Of a DNA stretch of 64,000 bases, positions 33,440 to 43,900 are shown piece by piece. The position numbers were made by a program, and so were the translations under genes. This stretch comes from Cylicocyclus nassatus (lineage: Eukaryota; Nematoda; Chromadorea; Rhabditida; Strongylidae), in assembly GCA_958299035.1 (NCBI GenBank), contig CATQJL010000001.1, forward strand, positions 4,650,399-4,714,398, given 5' to 3'. Each line of letters opens with the position of its first letter. The stretch's first letter is position 1. The notes below the pieces were generated by a model. The model was given only the letters and a program-made list of their open reading frames with translations, was not told where the DNA came from and made no database searches.

Positions 33440-34903
33440 TGTTAAAACCTGTACGGCAAAGAAGATTAACTGAAGTTATACTGTTCTAATCTTTCTGCTC
33501 AAAGCTCTGTTTTTTTATCAATTCTATGCTAGTTTCTTAATTGGGAAACTAAGTTTGAATGCAGTGTGAAATTTTTTTGGTGTTTATCTAGCTTTCTGTT
33601 TCGCATTGTTGCAAATCTCCTGCCGGATCAAAATCATTAGTTGAGTATCTACGTGAATTCACCAGATCTTATACTTACTCGTTTTATTATTATTCCGCAT
33701 CTTTACATTATTGAAAGCTTTTATCTTGCATGTTACATTTATATGCTCAAACACGGAGGAAGTGGAGGCAGTCGGTAGTGTAATGAACGCCTAGGTACGA
33801 GTGGATTTGCCATATCGCCTAGGTACTACCACTAAAGCGTGCCACTCGAAAGTGATCTGTTACTCGCACTATGGTATCCCATCATGCTCCGTTATTTTGG
33901 GCATTCCTACTACCTACTCTTCATGCGTGCGATCGAAGCTTTCAATAATGTTTGAGAGAATCTTTTTGCGCAGATAACTTCGCATACTGACATATCACCT
34001 TTTCGAATTGATTTACTATAACCAAAACTTTTTAACTTTGTAATTCTTAAGCAGAAGATTTAGCGATGTGAAAATGAAAGCAAACCATCTGTACATATTT
34101 TTTCGTATGTATTATGTATTATGCATCATTTCTATTTTAGCGACCTATCTAGCACATTACACTATAGTAATGTATTGAATAAATATATAAATAAATAAAT
34201 ATAGTTACTTAATATCGGTAGTTCTATGAAGCTGACGTTAACGAATGTTTCCTGAACAAAGTAATTCACGAACAGATTCTTCCTGAATCTGTATTGAAAC
34301 AGGAAATTTCAAGATGTTTTTAGGAGAAGTTCGCACATAAAGGATATTTTAGACCAAAGTTCAGACTTCATTCTTTATACATCACTTTCCAGACCAATAT
34401 CAAATAGCATTATTTGTAAAAGAATGCTACTATGATTTTCAGATAATGCAAGAATTAGTGAAAACACATGAGATAAAACAAGCCACATTCGCAAGCGTGT
34501 ATTCCTTAAAGAAGAAAAACGCACCATCAAAAAGCTGAATGGTCATCAACATAAGTAATTCATCACATTACACCCTCTGTGCGCAATTGGGCATCAAAAA
34601 TAAAACAAGGAGACGCTGATTTTTGTCAAAAAAATCTAGACAAAAGATGCTAACAAAGAGTTTCGACTCCTACATTCCGTCAGAGGTGGAAACGTGGCAA
34701 CATAAGTGACCGTTTCAGAGCGAAAAAGTTCGAGAAACATGGCAACATAAGTGACCGTTTCAGAGCGAAAAAGTTCGAGAAACAATGTTTCGGAGAACTT
34801 AACAAGTTTATCTATGTTACCGAATGTCTGCAGTGCTCCGCCTCCACCGCAATCTGCAAATTACTACTAGAAACTACGGTATTTCAAAGTTATTCCGCGA
34901 CGT
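33440..34903. other. Spacer, nothing recognised
   Basis: AT-rich sequence with an AAATA repeat at 34177-34202 and a direct duplication at 34690-34785 (two copies of GGCAACATAAGTGACCGTTT, 47 bp apart). It contains the 3' flank of the HDHD2 gene on the minus strand. Confidence 0.45.
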
Positions 34904-37900
34904 TCATAAGAATTTTCCGGACTCAATCATCTCAACAGCCTCCGCAAACGACTCAACACAGTTCCTTCGCTCTTCAGGAATCACCAACTCATCACCTGTA
35001 AACGTGCTAGGGTTACGTCAAGCTTGGGCAGAATTCACGTAACATGGCCTGTGATTCTCCAGCACTTACGGTCCATTCCGTGCAGATAATCTTGCCTTTT
35101 GGTTGTGATAGTTAGCAGTGATTAGTCGTGTCCTAAAACTATATCAAGCGAAATGCAAGATGATCGACATGCAATGGAGTCGTTAGTGTTGCCTTTTTAG
35201 AAGACTGCGTGAACTCTACCCGACTGAAACGCAGGTCGTTGCTACTGCTGCCCCAAAAACTTCAAAAAGTACTATTCTACCTAGACCAGAAAATATTGAT
35301 TTAGCATGTTTGAAATTTTCTATTGCGAACGATTACATCATGGCATACCTTTTCTATATTTTCCTGTTCGTACCAGAATTCCTTTCATTCCAGCTTTTAT
35401 AGCTCCAAGGACATCATCCTTCGCGTCGTCCCCAATCATTACAGTGTTATTAATGTCAATATCATGACCTAGCGAAGTAGCACCCATATGGAAGAAAGCC
35501 GCCTCTGGCTTACCAACAACGGTAGCCTGAAACTGGAAAATTTTTGAAAATAGCGCCCTGGCAGGAACAAAAATTCGAAGCTTTAACATCGTAAGTTCTT
35601 CAACTCCCACCCCCCCCCCCCCCTACCCGCGTTCTTAAAGGCAGTGACCGGGCAAAAACTCGATTTTGAGATTTTGTGCTTATCCGGGCCTACTCGCTAT
35701 GCTGAATCCGAAAATCCACATTGGAAAGCGCGAAAACCACAAAAAAGGGCTTTAACACTGGAGGAAAATCAGCAAGTGGGCGGGGTCTTCCCCACTGTGA
35801 ATTCTCGCTTCCGGCTTCGGGGGCGATCTTTTTGATTCCGGTTTCAAGTCATTCGTCTGCACTTGATCGGTAGTGATGTCAGAACGGCAAACGGATTCGA
35901 GAAAATTGCTCTGGAAGCTGGAAGCGTGAATTCACTGTGGGGAAGACCCCGCCCACTTGCTGATTTCCCTCCAGTGTTAGAGCCCTTTTTCGTCGTTTTC
36001 GCGCTTTCCAATGTGGATTTTCGGATTCAGCATAGCGAATAGGCCCGGGAAAGCACAAAATCTCAAAATCGAGTTCTTGCCCGGACACTGCCTTTAAAGG
36101 CAGTGCCCGGGCAGAAACTCGACTTCTAAAAAATCAACTTATCTGGGGTTATCCGCAACGCTGAATCCGAAAATCCACATCAGAAGGCGCGAAAACGGCG
36201 AGAACATGCATTTTCCAAGTCCTCACATTTTGAAATTTGGGGATCCCCGCCAGGCTAAGACGCAGAGGTTGCAAAGAGCGCACGGTTTTCAACTGTGGCG
36301 GCATACGTACTCTGCCGTCTGGCAGGAAATCAAACAACTCGGAGGACCCCGCCCCAAGGCGTAAGTTTCCCCAATTTGCAATCGTTTTTCTTGCTTTAGG
36401 TCGAACGTTTTATGCTCGCAGTTGCGCGATGTTGTGTCTTAGGGGGGCTACTTTCACATGGCAGAGAAATCTCAGAACCCCCATTTTGCCCGGACACTGC
36501 CTTTAAAGGCAGTGGCTCGGCAAATCTCAACCTAGTCAAATTTGCGCTTACCTGGGGTTTTTCAATATGCTGATCCCGAAAATCCACTTTTGAAAGCTAG
36601 AAAACAGCGAAAATGAGCGTTTTATAATGCCCTTCCCTTTGATATTGGACGAGTGGAGCAAGGCCGATGACGCTAAATCGCGGCAGGACCCAGTGGGTCG
36701 CGCAATGGTGCGCGACAGGCAGTCTGTCCCTGTAGACGATGTCGCGCAATGGTGCACGACACCCTAAATTCCAGTTCGAATGTGCCCAATGGTTCCAGTT
36801 TGTGTTTACATAATCAGTCTAGGCTCGGAAGTTTTTCATGTTGGCCCCGCCCCTTTTTGGCAAACTCCGCCCACTCCGTTGCCCTGTACAAAAAACTTTT
36901 TTCGTTCTCAAATCGCATAGAAAAGCTCGTAGATGACCGGGGAACCTCAAATAATCTTGATTTTGACCCCGCCCCCCACTATGCGGGCCCCGCCCCCTGA
37001 ATGGCAAGCTCCGCCCACTTTTCAAAAATGTCGGAATTTGCACGAATTCATTGATTTTGAGCAATTTCCAGCAATTTTGAAAAGTGGGCGGGGCTTGCCA
37101 AAAGTGGGCGGAGCTTCCCCGCCCACTTGCATTTTTGTACCTTACGCGTAGATGCATACACACATATATGCAGCCGGCTGCGAAAATGCCTGGAAACGGT
37201 TCGTCCACAGGGACACACGTCAAAAAAAAACAGCTCGTCGTCAACGTGTTAACATTGGGGAGGGGACCGCAGCTGAAGGAAAAGCTTTATATCCTAAAGC
37301 TCCAAATATCTGAATTTCACGTTGTTTACTTATCCGTAAGTATTCTTATTATCCTTCACCATGAACATATTGAACAGGAGCAAGAAGCTGTACAAACCGC
37401 TTTTTTCAGCTTTTTGTATGATCCCCTAATGATCTCCGCGGGACGATCTTTCATTCTTTAGTCATTTCTCTTTCTTCAAAGTTGACGAAAACATTCCAAA
37501 GTTGCAATGATTATCAAACACAACGTTGCTAAGCATATTGTTTATGAGAACAAATGAGTTTCTGGAATATCGAAGTTTCCGATAAACCACAACTACCTGT
37601 GGTTCATCGAAAATTTCATGACTCCAAAACATCATTTGTTCTTATCAGCAACATGCTTAGCACTGTTGGACTAGATAAACAATACAACTTTGGAATGTTT
37701 TCATTATCTTTGAAGAAAGAAAAATGACTTCAAAGAGAGTAGACGGTCGTCGCTCGGGGATCACCGGGGGATCATATGAAAAGTGGAAAATGCAGCTTGT
37801 ATAGCATTTCGCTTCTCAACATGTTCGTGGTGGAGGATGGTGGGTACTTACGGATAGGTAGACATCATGAAATCCAGATATCTGAAGCTTCACTATATGA

Positions 37901-40900
37901 AGCTTTCTTTCAAGCTGCGATCCCCTCCCCAGCGGGGATGCTAGTGCATGCAGCCCTAAATAACATGCATGACCAGGATCAAGCTTGGGGTGTGGCACGC
38001 CACACCTGAAGGGTCGTAAAGGGGTGGGGGGGGGGGGGAAGTCGTTATCGAGGTAATGTTGGCAACTTGATGTCAGCTAACAATGTCTGATAGGTCCATT
38101 GTGCAAGATACTAGCACTGGTGTTTTGGCCTGTCGTACACGTACAGTAAGCACAACAAAAGAATTCTAAAAGCATAAGAGCATCATTTTCGTGATTAGCA
38201 TATCGAATAACTCCTGTGAGCCAAGTTTCAGCGAATTTTGAGTTTCCAAATATCGGTACACTCAAGTGAGGTGGTCATTTTCAAACATGTCAACTTGGTT
38301 TCAGGTAAGTAAACTACTTTTTTCTGCACTCAATACAAAGTACTACTACCACTTTGCTTATACAGGCGATGTCAAAAACCTATTCTTGTGCAGTCCTCGA
38401 TTTGCATGCACGCGCCGCAAATCCCGTGCGCCACGTGCGCGAGCGGACGGCAGGGCATTTTGCCAACTCCCACAGACGTCATCGATCGAGGGTTGGCAAG
38501 GGCCCAAGCCGTACGCACGCGAACGGAGCGCATCAGCCTTGCGAGCCTACGCGTGAGAGCTACGGACTTGTGAGCTCCTCATTAACATGCACTGTATTAG
38601 GAATTCCACTTCAGCTAAGGCTGCGTTTATACTGAAGCGCGAGTTCGGAAACAGTTTTGGCACAGCGTTCAGTTCAAGCGCTGTGCTAAAACTGTTTCCG
38701 AACTCGCGCTTCAGTATGAACGCAGCCTTAGCAGAAGTGGAATTCCTAATATGAGCAAAGAAGCAGTAGTATTCGGGATCAGTATGAACACAGCCTAAAA
38801 TCCGCACTCCCGAATTGAGAACAAGACAAAGTCTCGTTTGTCCCATTTTTCGCTCTCAATATCTCAAACTAGAGAAGACCAATCAGGCTCAAATGACTTT
38901 TTATGAAAGTTACTAGGATAGGCGATCGAATATACTTGTTCTTGCCGCCTTCCCTCGCAATTCACGTAGTAGCATAAATTTAGCGTCTTGCCGTAATCCA
39001 ATATTTTCGCAGTGTTTTCCATTTGTATAGCTAAGGAAAAAACGACTATATCTTTCCCTAGGAGAAACAATTTTGGGTGAAATTCCTGCTATGCGGAGAA
39101 GAAGGTTTAGCAGTAGCAACCATATAAAAAAGACAGATTTGAATGTTTTGAAGGTAAGTTAATGGGTGTGGCACAGCCCCTAAAAAGCTGTGGCGGCCAC
39201 AGCTTTTCAAGGGGTTGCGCCACACCCCATTAACTTACCTCCAATATGAATTGTAGCGAACATAAGAAATATATTTTGATAGCCTGAGCCTTTTAGTTTT
39301 CATGGGAACAATTTGGGCCTAATTCATCATCTAGGCTCTTAGTAAAAGCTGGTAAAAGCGCAGCTATTCAAAGCGAGAAATAAACGAGATTTTGGCATGC
39401 TTCTAATCCCTTACAAGGGAAGTCACTTAACTTAGGTCGGGCTTTTGAAATGAGACACATATATTTAGAATCACCTCGTAACGCTGATTCCAAATAAGCT
39501 ATCCTTAGCTGCGAAGCGTTTCTCTGAAGCGAGTTATGAGCTTTTTTAGTATGTGTCATCGACATACAACTGAATATGGAAAGAAGGTCTTTGGACGAAA
39601 ATCTGCCCAAAAAGTGATGGAAAATCAAAATAACATCAAATTGAGTCATTTGGCTTTGATAGGGTATAACATGCATTTGAACCACTACCTAGATGATGAT
39701 ACCGTAGCATGCCTAAGTCGGTGAACACGCAAAATTTGCTCAGGAAAAAGCTCATAACCCGCTTCAGAGGAAAGCTTCGCAGCTAAGGAAAGCAGATTTG
39801 AAATCAGCGTTTCAAGCTGATTCCAACCATATGTGTCTCATTTCAAACGCCCGACCTAAGTTAAGTGACTTCCCTTGTTAGTATTTAAGGCAGGATTCAT
39901 GTTACGGGTGAATAGGGAGTAGCGCTTTGTATTGAGTACAGAAAGAGTTCGCTATTTCACTATTGAAATATAGTTGATCAAGTTTGAAATTGATCACTTC
40001 ACTTGGGTGGCCCACTATTCGAAACCCTCAGAATTTGCTAAAACTTGGCCCATGGGTTTTTTGACGATAATTACGAATATGTGCCTGATTATGAATGGTA
40101 GAGCCTTTAAAGGCAAACGATAATGCTAGCGAGGAGGGGGGGGGGGGAGCAGTGGCGTACGAGGAGGGGGGGGGGGAGCAGTGGCGTACCGAGGAGGGGG
40201 GAGGGATTTTGGAAGTTACTTAAATGTGTTATAAAAATGTGCAGAGGACTTGTTTATACTTGTAAATAATTAAGATAATTTTTAAAAATTTTTGAAAATT
40301 CAAATTAGCTTTGTAAAAAAATTTTCGGGGGCGTGGCGACAGCCACGCCCCCTTTTCTGAAATTTTGGGGTCAGGGGCCCGGAAAAATTTTGGAAAACAC
40401 CCCAAAAAAATTTTCGGAGTGCGTGGTTGACGCCATGCACCTTCATTAAAAAAAATTTTTTGTCGCGCCCCCTCCCCCGAGCCAAAATCCTGGGTACGCC
40501 ACTGGGGGGGGGGGGAGGTATTGAGACAGAAGATGAGGGGGGAGGGGTCGTATGCAGCGCTGATGTGCCACACCTCTTGCTCAACTCTGTGCATGACTTC
40601 TGCGTCAAGATTTGCGTAAATCTCCCGTAAGTCCCTTTCGCTCATGCGGGTGCGTAGCAAGTGGTACCCGGGCAGCCGACTGCTGACGCAGCCAGCCGCC
40701 AGGGCTGGCGTCAGCGCAGCCGCATATGGTAGGATAATTACGCTAGCCGTCTGAAACTCTCCGCCGAGAGGTTTCTTCGCACCTCGTCGCGCTGAGGTGC
40801 GATATCAGCCTCAGGGTCAGTGCGATAATATCGATCTTATACATCAATATCTATATCATCAGTAAACTAGGAATTTTTGCTGATTAAGATGATATAGATA

Positions 40901-43900
40901 TTGATAACATTATTGATAATATCGCGCTATCCCTGAGGCTGATATCGCACCTCAGCGCGACGAGGTGCGAAGAAACCTCTCGGCGGAGAGGTATCAGACG
41001 GCTAGCGTAATTATTCTACCGTATGCGGCTGCGCTGACGCCAGCTCCGGCGGCTGGCTGCGATAGCAGTCGGCTGCCCGGGTACCACTTGCACGCCTCCC
41101 CGCTCATGCTCAGGAAAGTTCCCAGTTTCTCTCCCAGTGCCATGGTTCCGCGTCGCCAACTCTGATGGACGCTATATGCATGCATATATAATCTGAAGAG
41201 CTTTAGGGACGGAACTTCGAAATCAGCACACACATAACTCCAAAAGGAAGAAATTCAATGATCTATTAGGTCATTCGGAAAGTTTTTTCGCTTCTTGCGA
41301 CTTTGATGTTGGTGCCATATTTTGAGAGAGTGCCAGAGGGTTGATAGGGGTTGCTTTATATGGATCTGTAGAGGAAGTTATCTAGTTTCTGAGAACACCA
41401 GCGAGGCTGCAGAAAGCGCTTTAAAGATAAGTTTACGCGGCTCTAAACTCAACATATGAAAACGCGATTTTTGGGTAATTGCATTCTCTAAGCTTAAACT
41501 TGAGTGTGAGACAGTTGAGGAGACCATCATTATGCGCGATGCATTTGCCAAGGCCACGTCTTTCCTGAGGTAGGTTCAAGTTTACTTCAGAAGCTTCAAA
41601 TCTAGAGAAGTGAAGGCTAATGTTTTGCAGTGATCTAGAAGATGTTCCTGCCCCCACATGAACGAGCATCTCAGAGGGTCCTCTAGAACAAATCGCAAGT
41701 ATAGCTGCGTAAAATCATCAGCAGGCCTGGAAGTGTCATATAGCCCCATTGGAAGCCACCTTCGCTAAAGCTCAATACCGAAAAATGTCAGTGACATATA
41801 CTCCAAAAATTGTCGCACTCGCAAATTGACGGCGCGTTGACTCTGCTTTCGTTGCCCATAATTTGATGGAGCAATCCATTTTTGGCGTGGGTTATTAATT
41901 ACAGCAAAAAGTTGGCCAAGTGCAGCTACAAGAAGCGACATTGTGGTAAATCATTTGAAACACGCATTGAAGGCATGGCCTTGTTGCAAATAATCTGAAT
42001 TATAGTGCACCTGCTTTCCAGTAGCAAATTCTATTGCTGCGACGAACGGTCCGGCGCCAAGAGCTAGACCATTACCGCGTCTGTAGTAGCGTGCTTTGTT
42101 GATTGCGACCAGCTGTGCCCCTGAAAAACTAGCAAAATCTACCTGATGCCACAAAATAAAAACTTGAAAGTGCGCAGATAAAGTAATGTGTGCGGCTCCT
42201 ATAAAAGCGTCCGGAGCTGTTCATGTGACGGCGCCGCAGTGGCGGCGGCTAACAACGCCGGCAAAACCCTGCCGAAATTTCAGTGAAAACGCTGCCCGTA
42301 TTCCTAGCGTAACTCTACTTCCTTTCTTGCCCAAGGCACACGCCATATTTGATTTATCTGATTCGCTTGAGACACTTCATCCATTTAGCTATTGGTAAAA
42401 TGATTTGACCAATACTAGATGGATGAAGTGAATCAGGTATGTCGCGTGCCTAAACTGCGTTTACCTCTTTTTCAGGCCTCCTCTTGCATCTAACAGTCTC
42501 ATCTATTCACTTTGTATTTCAGAAATAATTATTTTCATTACTGTCTTCCTAGAAAAGGGGTACCGATGCTTCTGCGAACGGATCTGGACATGTTCCAACG
42601 GCTCAATTCTCACTGCCCTGTGCGTCGGCTGCAACCTATGCGGGTGCTATGGTTTCTACATCTCAGTGTAATAAGGAACTATATGTCGCTGATGAACTCC
42701 ATCCGCGCGGACAGCTGGTACAAATCTGTAATGGTATTACGCATGGCTGCGTGGTCCGTTGCAGATGTGCAAAGGGATCTACTTTCAGCAACATAAGCAC
42801 GCGCTAGACTTAATCCGCTTAATCCACTCAGCTATTGATCAATTCAGTGAACCCATTTAGCGAAGTGGATATCCGCTTGATCCACTCGATCCACTCCAAC
42901 CACTTCGCTGTGATCAGTGGCCGTATTCATCAACGAACCCCGAGGGTTAAACTAACCCTGGAGGGTTAGTTTAACCCTGGAAAGCGTTTAACCCGTATTC
43001 ATGAAACACAGGGTAGGCTTAACCCTGAGGGTTAAATCTAACCTTGAGGGTTAATTTTACCCCGAAAGCGATTAACCCGTATTCATCAACGAACCGTGAG
43101 GGTTAAACTAACCCTGGAGGGTTAAACTTACGTGATTCATCAGGGTTAATTTAACCCTAGCTCAGAGCAAGGTTAACTCTACCCTGACACTTCATACAAA
43201 CGTTTACTCTCATCTAACAGTTTATGGAAAACGATCAATGAGTATTGTGGCATTTAGTATTGGTTGTTGTTATAGTATTTAGTTTCGACTTCGTTTTTCA
43301 TATACGAAGTACATGAAACACTGACTTTGCGAGAAAAAGAATTCTAGCTTTGGTGACTAATGAATGCGACGAGGGAAAATGGCATTCCACTCTGAAAAGT
43401 GCCAAAACAGAAGAACCTCTTTATAATAACACGCATTGACCCCTAAAGGAGTAGCACAAGCCTGGTATAAAACGAACTGCGCAAAAGTAGAACTTACACT
43501 GCACAATTGCACACACGACTAAACTCACGCTGTAAGATTCGATGCTGCACGAGTATGCTAGAGATGTATTATAAAAACTAGTGTTAGAACTTATTCTTTG
43601 ACTATACTACTATCAGTGAAAGAATAGAAGTATAAAATGAATTTAGCCCATACTTAGGCATTCTGTGATGTGAGTTTGCACAGCGCACGCGTGACTGACG
43701 CCTTAACCCTCCAGGGTTAGTTTAACCCTCAGGGTTAATGAATACGGCCACAGATTTGTTGATCGATACGGGTAGATCGCGTTCCGTGGTAAACCCTAGC
43801 CTATGGTTGATGAATACGGCCAATGAACCCTGAGGGTTAAACTAACCCTGGAGGTTTAGCTTAACCCTCAGGGTTCGTTGATGAATACGGCCACAGTACT

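Noticed and set aside
41263..41340. Second mariner element starting TAGGTCATTCGGAAAGTTTT
   Set aside because: The start resembles a mariner terminus, but no matching inverted end or transposase frame could be found in the window.
42917..43894. Interstitial telomere repeats
   Set aside because: The unit is a palindromic AACCCTGAGGGTTAA inside a TIR element. Nematode telomeres are TTAGGC arrays.
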